A stretch of 64,000 bases of DNA from Roseomonas sp. GTDB taxonomy: Bacteria > Pseudomonadota > Alphaproteobacteria > Acetobacterales > Acetobacteraceae. Positions 17,117 through 23,623 of this stretch are shown in pieces (the first letter of the stretch is position 1; each line of letters starts with the position of its first letter). A program made the translations under genes and the position numbers. The stretch lies in assembly GCA_020249465.1 (NCBI GenBank), contig JADCFP010000012.1:1-64000 (forward strand), read 5' to 3'. Under the pieces are notes generated by a model that worked only from the letters and a program-made list of their open reading frames with translations, made no database searches and was not told the origin of the DNA.

Positions 17117-17928
17117 ACGACTCCCGTCGGGTCAATCATGACCGCGCCCTGGGACATCATGTTGTTCACGAAATGCGCGGCGCGATCGCCATGCCAGGTG
17201 ATGTCTGTCATCACTTCACTGGCAACCGCATGACCAATCGCGGTCTTGTGGTAGAAATAGCAGTAGCGAAGCGTGCCGGATTTGGTCAGGCCGGAATGCG
17301 GCATCCAAAGCGCGCCAAGCCAGCGCTTCGCCTGCGTGCCCTTCCAGGGCAGTGCATCATCACCGACATACTCGGTGCTCGCGAATTCCTGGATTTGCAG
17401 CAATTCAGACCATTGCTTCCAACCAACAACAGCGAAACGCTGGCCATCATCCGGCACATCGGCGGCGCCCAGCATTTCAAAAGCCATGAGCACTTTCTGC
17501 TTGGTCAGGCCATCCGTATCCGCCAGACCAATACCTGTGCCGAGCGCTTCCTGCGTCGCCGTATCAAGTGCCGCGACAATCAGCTCATCGGTCTTGCGAC
17601 CAAGCGCATAGGCCCCCGCATTGGCGATGACGCTGCGTTCATCAACATTCGACTTAATCTCATCCAGCTTGTCGATCCATTCGCCAGCGTAATAATCCTG
17701 TAGGAAGCATTCCGCATTGCTATAGGTAAGGTTCATCACCGGTACAGCGCCGTTGCGCGCCTTGGCGGCGGCGGTGCCTTTGCCGACACGCGGGAAGATG
17801 GTGGAAGCGCCCTTCACATCAGTCTTGCTGCGCACGGTGGGGCGCAGCTTGCTGCCCTGGCGCTGATAGGCTTCAGCGACTTCAGCTTCGAATTGCTTGA
17901 CGAAGGCTTGTTCAATTGTTCCGGACAT
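17095..17928 (-). CDS. Major capsid protein
   Basis: A 277-residue phage capsid protein of the T7/podovirus-associated type. Features typical of this group are EQAFVKQFEAEVAEAYQRQGSKLRPTVRSKTDVKGASTIFPRVGKG (residues 5-50), DYYAGEWIDKLDEIKSNVDERSVIANAGAYALGRKTDELIVAAL (about 78-121), and the C-terminal part with YFYHKTAIGHAVASEVMTDITWHGDRAAHFVNNMMSQGAVMIDPTGVVRM. The fold is expected to be HK97-like. It is separated from the scaffold gene by a 203-base spacer, the largest gap inside the block, which could permit separate high expression. The gene is intact; its 3' end is partly duplicated downstream. Confidence 0.88.
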   Translation of the reverse strand: MSGTIEQAFVKQFEAEVAEAYQRQGSKLRPTVRSKTDVKGASTIFPRVGKGTAAAKARNGAVPVMNLTYSNAECFLQDYYAGEWIDKLDEIKSNVDERSVIANAGAYALGRKTDELIVAALDTATQEALGTGIGLADTDGLTKQKVLMAFEMLGAADVPDDGQRFAVVGWKQWSELLQIQEFASTEYVGDDALPWKGTQAKRWLGALWMPHSGLTKSGTLRYCYFYHKTAIGHAVASEVMTDITWHGDRAAHFVNNMMSQGAVMIDPTGVVRMRAKE

Positions 17929-18131
17929 GCGTTTGCCTGTCTTTCATTTGGGGTTGGGGGAAATCGCCGCGCCGGTTGCCGCATGGGCCGGTACAGGGCG
18001 AAGGCACGCCACGCCCTTTCGGGTTGTGCGGCGGCAAAGGGCTGGGGCGGATGCAGTTTCAGGGGTTAACCGCACCCGCCCCCTTCGGTCGGGGCGAGCG
18101 TTTCATTGCTCAAGCCCCGCCGGATTCTGTG
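17929..18131 (-). promoter_or_regulatory. Spacer between scaffold and capsid genes with GC-rich hairpin
   Basis: Longest gene-free gap within the block. CGCCCC at 18077-18082 pairs with GGGGCG at 18091-18096 to form a GC-rich stem on either strand, without a following T-run. A leader, RNA-processing site or partial terminator upstream of the capsid gene is plausible. No promoter boxes are confidently recognised. Confidence 0.35.
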
Positions 18132-18863
18132 TCAGCCGCCAACCATGCGGCGGAAGCCATCAGTGACGCGTTTGACGAATTCGGGTTCACGCGTGCGCCA
18201 GTAACGGGGGTCGCGCATCATCTCACGCAGCGCGGTCTCATCCGCCACCGGTGCGGCATCGGCCTTGCGCGTGACGGCGGGTTCGCCCTTTTCCATCATG
18301 CGATAAAGCGCCATGACACCTTCTGAGGTGGTGGAGAGCGCTTCAAACACCGCATCCGGCAGATTGGCGCGACCCCAGGCGGAAAGCTGTTGTGCGACGC
18401 GTCGGAAGCGTTCTTCGCCACCGAAGTGTTCGCGAAGCTTTTCCACCTGGCGATCAGCTTCGAATTGCGCCGTCGCTTCGGCAATCATTGGCAATAAGCG
18501 CTCGGCTGCAAGATCATAGACAAGCTGCGCCTGGGTCGGCGTGAAGCCTGCTTCATGCAGGCGCTTGTTCACATCCTCATCCGCGCAGCAAAGATCATGC
18601 TTCGCCGTGATCTGGTATTCAGCGGGGCTGTCCGGAATGCCAAGGCTGCGGCGGAAGCGCTGCACTTCCTCTGCCGGCGCATCTGCGCCAGGTGGGGCGA
18701 TGCGCTGCGAAAGCCGGCGTTCCAATTCGCGGTAGGATTTCAGCAGCGCATCCACGCGCAGCTGGCCCGCTTCGGAGTCCCAGAATTTCTCCGGTACGTC
18801 TTCGGGGCGCATTGATGGGTTGGGCTGGTCGCCAAGCGCATTGGCCAGCAGATCCTCGGGCAT
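18132..18863 (-). CDS. Capsid assembly scaffolding protein
   Basis: A 243-residue acidic, helical protein located between portal and capsid genes, the scaffold position in T7-type phages (gp9). It begins MPEDLLANALGDQPNPSMRPEDVPEKFWDSEAGQLRVDALLKSYRELERRL; the W-D-x(4)-R-x(3)-LLKSYxELE pattern is common in podoviral scaffolds. Then come GIPDSPAEYQI, a helical stretch with FEADRQVEKLREHFGGEERFRRVAQQLSAWG (about 140-170) and a basic C-terminus (KRVTDGFRRMVGG) suited to capsid binding. The ATG at 18863 is chosen over a long upstream extension: AGGAG lies before it and the portal stop is six bases upstream. Confidence 0.82.
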   Translation of the reverse strand: MPEDLLANALGDQPNPSMRPEDVPEKFWDSEAGQLRVDALLKSYRELERRLSQRIAPPGADAPAEEVQRFRRSLGIPDSPAEYQITAKHDLCCADEDVNKRLHEAGFTPTQAQLVYDLAAERLLPMIAEATAQFEADRQVEKLREHFGGEERFRRVAQQLSAWGRANLPDAVFEALSTTSEGVMALYRMMEKGEPAVTRKADAAPVADETALREMMRDPRYWRTREPEFVKRVTDGFRRMVGG

Positions 18864-18868
18864 GGGGC

Positions 18869-20281
18869 TTACTCCTGATTTGGGGATGAGAGCATTTCGG
18901 CAGGTGTGCCGAGGGTGCGTGAAAGCCATCTTGTCGTGGCGGGGATATTGATTTCGGCAATCGCTTGTGGGCCAAGGCCGCGCAGGGATTCCAGGAACAG
19001 CAATGCATTTGCCGCATCCGCGCGGCCCTGCACTTGCGCGAGCGGGCTGCGATAACGCAGCACCGCTTCGCGACCGTCCAACAGCAGCGGTGCAATGTCG
19101 CCACGCCGTCGCAGGATGGAAAGGCAACGCGCAATTAGCGGTGTCAGCAATTCCGCTTGCAGCCGCCCGTAAGTCGCACCCAGAAGGCGTGATGTTTCGG
19201 CGGCGCGTTCCAGTACCTCGGTTGCGGTCATGCGCTGATCACGCTGCGGGCCAAGCCGATCCGCGAGCAAGGCCGTGCGGATGCGTGCGCGCAGATCATT
19301 CAGCACAAGCTGTGAGACATCAAAGCTGCCAGGTGCAGCAAGCGGTGTCAGGCCGGAAGACCCCGGCGCTTTTGGGATGATGGCGCCGGGCACCAGCCGC
19401 ACAGTGGCAGGGTTCAGCACGCCATCATCTTCTGCCTGCCAAATGCCAGTGACAGCGATGGAGGCATTGGCGAGCACAAGTTCCACCACCTTATTCGCGG
19501 TGCGAATATCGGGCAGTGCCTTCGCCACCGGGCCGCGGCCATAGCTTTCGCCAGGCGCCTTCAGCCAACGAAAGGCGATGAATGGATTTTCCGCAAAGCT
19601 GCCCTCGGCCAACACTGTCGGCGCATCGCCATCCGCGCTGATCGCCGCGAAGCGATAGCCTGCGCGGTCCGGCCAAATGGCTTCAATGATGCGGTGCGTT
19701 GTTGCATCTGCCGTTTCGCCTTTACGGCGTGGCGGCAGGCAGCCGGGAAAGTGCGCCAGAAGTGCTGCTTCGCTCATGCTCAGCGCACGGAAGACCGTAT
19801 CCATCCTGCCGGAAGGCCCTTCTTCCAGCACCGCATCCTGCATGGGAATGGCCGTGAAACGGAGTGCGGATGCTTCACCGGGGGCGGCTTCTTCCACCAA
19901 CATCAGGCCAGTGCCGGTGATCACCAAGTCAAGAAAGGCCTGGTGCATTTCAAGCGCGAAATTGGAACGGTCGAAATGGGTTTGCAGCACCTCGGCCGCT
20001 TCTTCCAAGACTGCAGCGGCGTTCTCGTCATTGCCATCTTGTGCGGGGCGGCCGGGAGCAAGACCGAACCAGCGCGACCAGGGCGGTGTCAGTTCCGCAA
20101 GCAGCGAAGCGGAAAGCTGTTCCGCGGCATCGGCGGCGGTCGCGTCAAACAGGGTCGCACCACTGCTGATGGGCGGCAGCACATGATTATAGCAATCGCG
20201 CCAAACGCCTTCATGGCGTTGTCGAGCGGCAAGTGCGCTTTCGTAACGCGCGATGATGTCATGCGGGTTCATCTGCATCAT
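18869..20281 (-). CDS. Portal (head-to-tail connector) protein, T7 gp8 type
   Basis: A 470-residue portal of the podoviral head-tail connector family. Diagnostic stretches are RQRHEGVWRDCYNHVLP (about residues 20-36), ATAADAAEQLSASLLAELTPPWSRWFGLAPG (about 47-77), the wing region with NFALEMHQAFLDLVITGTGLMLVEE, the stem-like KALPDIRTANKVVELVLANASIAVTGIW and TATEVLERAAETSRLLGATYGRLQAELL. Twelve copies would form the DNA gate at one capsid vertex and dock the terminase. The start overlaps the previous stop (ATGA). It is a little shorter than T7 gp8 and has no visible break. Confidence 0.92.
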   Translation of the reverse strand: MMQMNPHDIIARYESALAARQRHEGVWRDCYNHVLPPISSGATLFDATAADAAEQLSASLLAELTPPWSRWFGLAPGRPAQDGNDENAAAVLEEAAEVLQTHFDRSNFALEMHQAFLDLVITGTGLMLVEEAAPGEASALRFTAIPMQDAVLEEGPSGRMDTVFRALSMSEAALLAHFPGCLPPRRKGETADATTHRIIEAIWPDRAGYRFAAISADGDAPTVLAEGSFAENPFIAFRWLKAPGESYGRGPVAKALPDIRTANKVVELVLANASIAVTGIWQAEDDGVLNPATVRLVPGAIIPKAPGSSGLTPLAAPGSFDVSQLVLNDLRARIRTALLADRLGPQRDQRMTATEVLERAAETSRLLGATYGRLQAELLTPLIARCLSILRRRGDIAPLLLDGREAVLRYRSPLAQVQGRADAANALLFLESLRGLGPQAIAEINIPATTRWLSRTLGTPAEMLSSPNQE

Positions 20282-20556
20282 TCCCCCAGCAATGAACGGC
20301 GCGTGGTCACGAAATCCGGCATGCTGCCAAGCAGACCACGCGCGGAGGTCGCGATGGTGCCTTGCATGCCGCGCGCGGCACGAGCACGATTTTCAACACG
20401 CGCTTCGGATGCTGTGGCCTCTGCCGCGGGGGAGGGCGGCGGTGCGCTCATGACGGATACAGGAGGGGCCGCGGGGATCGGCTGAGCCGCCACGGCGGGT
20501 GCCGGGCTTGGCGGTGGGATGATCTTCGGCTTTGGCGCTTTGAAGAGGCCACCCAT
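20278..20556 (-). CDS. Small proline-rich head protein upstream of portal
   Basis: A 92-residue protein: MGGLFKAPKPKIIPPPSP, then a Pro/Ala-rich linker, then a helical RVENRARAARGM and the tail GTIATSARGLLGSMPDFVTTRRSLLGE. A short protein with a KPK-proline start and a C-terminal GT-TS-RG-LL / LLGE signature is common immediately before podoviral portal genes in proteobacterial phages, with no known activity. The ATG at 20556 has GGAGA upstream; an earlier in-frame ATG would run through a hairpin region. It couples to the portal gene (ATGA). Confidence 0.65.
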   Translation of the reverse strand: MGGLFKAPKPKIIPPPSPAPAVAAQPIPAAPPVSVMSAPPPSPAAEATASEARVENRARAARGMQGTIATSARGLLGSMPDFVTTRRSLLGE

Positions 20557-20724
20557 GCGCGCTTCTCCGTAAAAGGGTTGGCGCCCCGCCAAAAAGCCAT
20601 GAGCCCAGCGCCTTCTTGTGGAAGAGGCTGGGCCCATGGAAGTTTCGGGAGGAGCGAGAGAGGAAGACCTTCAGGCGCACTTCGCCCGTTGGCGTGAGTT
20701 TGATAGCCTAAAACCAGAAGCGCG
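20557..20724 (-). promoter_or_regulatory. Leader region of the structural genes with two hairpins
   Basis: Two inverted repeats precede the first head gene. TTGGCG (20578-20583) and CGCCAA (20587-20592) form a perfect stem, followed on the minus strand by CCCTTTT. A longer imperfect stem spans 20603-20615 and 20621-20633 (GCCCAGC/GCTGGGC plus CTTC/GAAG), followed on the minus strand by a short T-run. They could act as attenuators or terminators between the two upstream genes and the structural operon. An A/T-rich patch lies near 20730-20750. Confidence 0.4.
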
Positions 20725-21156
20725 TCAAGATATTTTTCCTAAAAAATTTTCGGGGCGATTTTGCAACCTGCGATAGAGCCCGAAAGGGGTCAGGGCGCGC
20801 GGCGCATCAGCACCCAGAAGGGCGCGACAAAGTGCGACGCAGCTCAGCCCAAAGATTGGCGGCAGCAGGCGCGGCGCGGCCGGGCTGGGGGTGAAGGGGC
20901 CGCGCAGGTGAAAGCCCGCGCGGCGATAAAAGCCTGGCAGATCGAAACCAGGATCAAGCGGCAAGTGTGCCACAATCAGCCGGCCCGAAAGCGGGTCCAG
21001 CACGGTCCAGCCTTGCGCATCATGCAGCGCGGCGAAGCAATGGCGAAAGCCGCGCTTCAGCGGATAAAGCCAGGGCTGATCGGCGCGCCCGCCGAAAAAC
21101 AGCCAGATCGTCTGCTGAAAATCCTCAGTCCTGGTATGAGAAATACGTGGTTTCAT
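20725..21156 (-). CDS. Conserved-looking protein of unknown function, possible papain-like fold
   Basis: A 143-residue protein. Visible landmarks are TIWLFFGGRADQPWLYPLKRGFRHCFAALHDAQGWTVLDPLSGRLIVAHLP (about 17-68), FGLSCVALCRALLGADAPRALTPFGLYRRL (about 103-132) and a basic end. The RHCF/ALH and SCVALCRALLG segments resemble small alphaproteobacterial phage-associated proteins with a CVxxx-R-LLG and TPxxLYRxL pattern; a cysteine/histidine peptidase-like fold is possible but unproven. It is the second gene of the block after the repressor-side promoter, and its ATG overlaps the previous stop (ATGA), which fixes the start. Confidence 0.55.
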   Translation of the reverse strand: MKPRISHTRTEDFQQTIWLFFGGRADQPWLYPLKRGFRHCFAALHDAQGWTVLDPLSGRLIVAHLPLDPGFDLPGFYRRAGFHLRGPFTPSPAAPRLLPPIFGLSCVALCRALLGADAPRALTPFGLYRRLQNRPENFLGKIS

Positions 21157-21527
21157 GCGACGATACCCTTGACGCGCAGCGGCCATTCCAGCCGATCCAA
21201 AGCTTCGCGCCACAAGCGCCAATCATGTTTTTCGGAAGGGTAGCGCGGGTCGGGGGCAGCGCCTCTTTCACCCCAGATGCGGAGAATGCGCGCATGGGTC
21301 AGGTCAATGCGGCGATGGCGATAAAGGCGATCAAGGCACTTCACCACATCATCCGGCTCACAGGGGCGCTGCTTGTCGCCCTTGCCCGCGACAATGCGGG
21401 CACCATCGCGCCGGGCGGTCAGGGCGGCCATGGTCCAGAACCAGGCTTCCTCAGCGGAACGGAAGGGCTCGGCCTGGCTGAGCGAGGCAAAGCGGGGGCT
21501 GTAATGGGTTTTTTGTGCTGCGATCAT
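21153..21527 (-). CDS. Conserved-looking protein of unknown function, first gene of the phage-derived block
   Basis: A 124-residue protein starting MIAAQKTHYSPRFASLSQAEPFRSAEEAWFW. The core RPCEPDDVVKCLDRLYRHRRIDLTHARILRIWGERG (about residues 54-89) looks like a helix-turn-helix-type arrangement and is followed by DWRLWREALDRLEWPLRVKGIV. I recall similar proteins in alphaproteobacteria near phage packaging genes, but their function is not known to me. As the first gene of the transcription unit facing the S24 repressor gene it could be an activator or an early control protein. ATG 21527 is preferred; the frame stays open 22 codons upstream. Confidence 0.55.
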   Translation of the reverse strand: MIAAQKTHYSPRFASLSQAEPFRSAEEAWFWTMAALTARRDGARIVAGKGDKQRPCEPDDVVKCLDRLYRHRRIDLTHARILRIWGERGAAPDPRYPSEKHDWRLWREALDRLEWPLRVKGIVA

Positions 21528-21717
21528 TGGGGGGAATCTCGCCTTATGGTTGAGGAACAAAGGGAGAATAACCGTATAAATTGCCATGAGCAAGATAAAA
21601 AAAGGAAAACTGACCTATTGAATTTTGACACAAGACCTAGGATATCTTGCATAGAAACCGGAACCATATCTGGATTCGAAACCCCCGCAGCAGCGCGGGA
21701 GAATGAGGAAGTAGCCC
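21528..21717. promoter_or_regulatory. Divergent control region between phage-derived block and S24 repressor
   Basis: A relatively A/T-rich 190-base gap. On the plus strand a TTGACA box lies at 21625-21630. Immediately after it is the inverted repeat CAAGA (21631-21635), nine bases, TCTTG (21645-21649), well placed as an operator; the -10 region is weak. On the minus strand a TTGCTC box and a TATTCT box 17 bases apart (within about 21555-21595) could drive the block. The repressor gene has GAGGAAG before its ATG. Boxes are read from sequence; binding is inferred. Confidence 0.5.
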
Positions 21718-22365
21718 ATGCGGCATGAGGATATTTGGCGCGCGCTGGATGCGCTCGCGGCGGAATACGGGCTTTCGGCTTCGGGGCTCGCGAAAAAGGC
21801 CGGGCTTGATCCGACGGCCTTCAACCCATCCAAGCGCATTGGCGCTGATGGGCGCGCGCGCTGGCCTTCCACCGAAAGCATCGCCAAGGTTTTGGATGCG
21901 CTCGGCGCGCGGATGGATGATTTTGCGGCGCTGGTCACCGGTGCCACGGCGCTTTCCCGCGGTGGGCGCGGCGTGGTCAATCGGCGCATTCCCCTGATCG
22001 GCCTGGCTCAGGCGGGCGGTGAGGGGTATTTCGATGATGGCGGCTATCCGGTGGGCGGCAGTTGGGATGAAATTTCCTTGCCTGAAATCGGCGATCCCAA
22101 TGCCTATGCGCTGGAGATTTCGGGCGATTCCATGGAACCGGTGTTTCGCGATGGGGATGTGGTCATCGTCTCCCCCGCTGCACCGGTGCGGCGCGGCGAT
22201 CGCGTGGTGGTGCGTACGCGCCGTGGTGAGGTGATGGCCAAGGAATTACGCCGCCATTCGGCAAAGCGGATTGATGTCGCGAGCCTCAATCCCGCGCATC
22301 CAAGCTATAGCTTCGAATTGCCGGAAATTGCCTGGGTGCATCGGATTGTCTGGGCGAGCCAATAG
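21718..22365 (+). CDS. S24-family self-cleaving repressor (LexA/CI type)
   Basis: A 215-residue regulator. Residues ~1-70 are a helix-turn-helix domain (SASGLAKKAGLDPTAFNPSKR, then RWPSTESIAKVLDALG). The C-terminal half is an S24 peptidase-like domain: candidate cleavage site Ala99-Gly100 in LIGLAQAGGEGYF, nucleophile Ser138 in ISGDSMEP and general base Lys175 in VMAKELRR. All parts for RecA-stimulated self-cleavage are present. It is divergent from the phage-derived block, the layout of a CI-type switch. Caution: close relatives of this HTH-S24 protein are widespread as chromosomal genes in alphaproteobacteria, so control of the block is an inference from position. Confidence 0.88.
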   Translation: MRHEDIWRALDALAAEYGLSASGLAKKAGLDPTAFNPSKRIGADGRARWPSTESIAKVLDALGARMDDFAALVTGATALSRGGRGVVNRRIPLIGLAQAGGEGYFDDGGYPVGGSWDEISLPEIGDPNAYALEISGDSMEPVFRDGDVVIVSPAAPVRRGDRVVVRTRRGEVMAKELRRHSAKRIDVASLNPAHPSYSFELPEIAWVHRIVWASQ

Positions 22366-22423
22366 GCATCTACAAGCCGGGTGGAAAACGCGGCGGCGTT
22401 GAAAACGAAACGAGGGGGCGTTC

Positions 22424-22579
22424 ATGCTTTATGCGCTATTGATGCTGGGGACACTTGGCGCGCTGATCGGTTTCATGCGCGGTGAAGCCTATGGTGTGCC
22501 GCTATTTATTCTGGCGCTGGTCGCAACCGCGGTGGCCTTCGTGGCTGATATCACCGATCCGCTGACGATCAGCCTATGA
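22424..22579 (+). CDS. 51-residue membrane protein coupled to dsbB (DUF5993-like)
   Basis: A very short gene with GAGGGGG upstream of its ATG. The product has two hydrophobic segments (about residues 2-17 and 25-41) and ends VADITDPLTISL. Size, two membrane helices and an acidic-Pro-Leu C-terminus next to a DsbB gene match the DUF5993 type of small membrane protein as I recall it. The stop overlaps the dsbB start (ATGA), so the two are probably translated together and may form a complex. Function unknown; no cysteine is present, so it is not itself a redox carrier. Confidence 0.72.
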   Translation: MLYALLMLGTLGALIGFMRGEAYGVPLFILALVATAVAFVADITDPLTISL

Positions 22580-23145
22580 ACGCGCTTTATCTGCTGGCGC
22601 TGCTCGGCAATGCCTGGGTGTTGCTGGCCATACTCGCGGGCGCCTTCATTGCGCAATTCGCCATGGGCGAACCGCCTTGCCCGTTATGCGTCATGCAGCG
22701 TGTGGCGATGATGCTCGCCGCGCTTGGGCCCTGCTACACACTGCTGACTGCGCAACGCGAAGGACTCACGGCGCGGGTGATCGGGATTGGTGCGGGCATC
22801 ACGGTGCTGGCTTCCCTGCTGGGGGCGGCGATTTCCATTCGCCAGGTGCTGCTGCATATCCTGCCGGGTGATCCCGGTTTTGGCGCGCCGATATTCGGCC
22901 TGCATCTTTATACCTGGGCGGCCATTGCCTTTGGCTGCACCATCGCGGCTTCCGGCGTGCAGCTTCTGGGCTTGCAGTGGTTCACAGGCAGCGCCACGCG
23001 GCGCATTCCGGGTGCAAGGCTGACGGGCATGGCGCTTGGCGTGATGCTGGTCGCGAATATTCTTTCGGTGATTGCGGAAGCGGGCTTCGCTTGGCGCCTG
23101 CCGGATAACCCGACCAGCTATTTACTGTTCAACCAACCGTCTTGA
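22576..23145 (+). CDS. dsbB: DsbB-family disulfide bond formation protein (lacks second cysteine pair)
   Basis: A 189-residue four-to-five-helix inner-membrane protein of the DsbB family, which passes electrons from DsbA-like thiol oxidases to quinone. The first periplasmic loop has the canonical PPCPLCVMQR (Cys35, Cys38). In E. coli DsbB a second cysteine pair in the second periplasmic loop contacts DsbA; here that loop (HILPGDPGFGAPIFGLHLY, about residues 95-113) has no cysteine, and the only others, in LGPCYTLL and FGCTIAA, are in or near helices. Either the partner is contacted differently or the protein serves another substrate. It is coupled to a small membrane protein and converges on the CinA-like gene with a 17-base overlap. 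Confidence 0.87.
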   Translation: MNALYLLALLGNAWVLLAILAGAFIAQFAMGEPPCPLCVMQRVAMMLAALGPCYTLLTAQREGLTARVIGIGAGITVLASLLGAAISIRQVLLHILPGDPGFGAPIFGLHLYTWAAIAFGCTIAASGVQLLGLQWFTGSATRRIPGARLTGMALGVMLVANILSVIAEAGFAWRLPDNPTSYLLFNQPS

Positions 23146-23611
23146 TCGCCAAGCCAAAGGCGCCTTGCGCAAAGCGGCGCATATTGGCGCGGCGATCAGC
23201 GCTGCCGGTCTCCAGCGTGATCACGCGCTCAATCCCCGGCCCCACCACGGCGATGCAGCTATGCCCCGCGGCATCGCCATAGCGATTGCCGGTGGGGCCA
23301 GCGGCGCCGGTCTCGGCCAAGCCCCAATCCGCGCCATGCTTTTCGCGCACGCGCCGCGCGAGCAGCAGGGCATAGGGCTCGCTCGCCGAACGCATGCCTT
23401 CCATGTCAGCAGGCGTGATGCCGAGCAGTGCCTCACGCGCTTGCGCCGTATAGATCACGCCGCTGCCGAGGAAATAGGCCGAGGTACCTGGCTCAGCGAG
23501 CAAGGCCGCCGCGATCAGCCCGCCGGTTGAGGATTCCGCGACCGCGATGCGTTGGCGCTTCGCCTTCAGGCAGGCGGCAAGCGCAGAAGCTGAAACATGC
23601 AGGGCGTCCAT
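23129..23611 (-). CDS. pncC: CinA C-terminal domain protein / nicotinamide-nucleotide amidohydrolase
   Basis: A 160-residue stand-alone CinA-C domain. This family deamidates nicotinamide mononucleotide to nicotinic acid mononucleotide in NAD recycling. Key motifs are VAESSTGGLIAAALLAEPGTSAYFLGSGVIYTAQAREALLGI (about residues 25-66), with the catalytic serine in ESSTGG, and GLAETGAAGPTGNRYGDAAGHSCIAVVG (about 105-132). Length is normal. It lies 12 bases downstream of the MFS gene on the same strand. It has no N-terminal CinA domain, so competence function should not be assumed. Confidence 0.9.
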   Translation of the reverse strand: MDALHVSASALAACLKAKRQRIAVAESSTGGLIAAALLAEPGTSAYFLGSGVIYTAQAREALLGITPADMEGMRSASEPYALLLARRVREKHGADWGLAETGAAGPTGNRYGDAAGHSCIAVVGPGIERVITLETGSADRRANMRRFAQGAFGLAIKTVG

Positions 23612-23623
23612 GCTGAATATCCT

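Noticed and set aside
20636-20776. A plus-strand 46-codon frame (starts MEVSGGAREED) in the leader of the head genes
   Set aside because: Lies over the hairpin region and the end of a minus-strand gene, with only a weak ribosome-binding site; possible but unsupported.
8952-21527. Interpretation as an RcGTA-type (siphoviral) gene transfer agent
   Set aside because: The portal, tail tubular and spike proteins are podoviral T7-type; no tape-measure or RcGTA-like tail genes are present.
21585-21620. Twelve-codon frame starting MSKIKKGK in the divergent control region
   Set aside because: Too short to judge and overlaps the likely promoter; chance frame in A-rich sequence.
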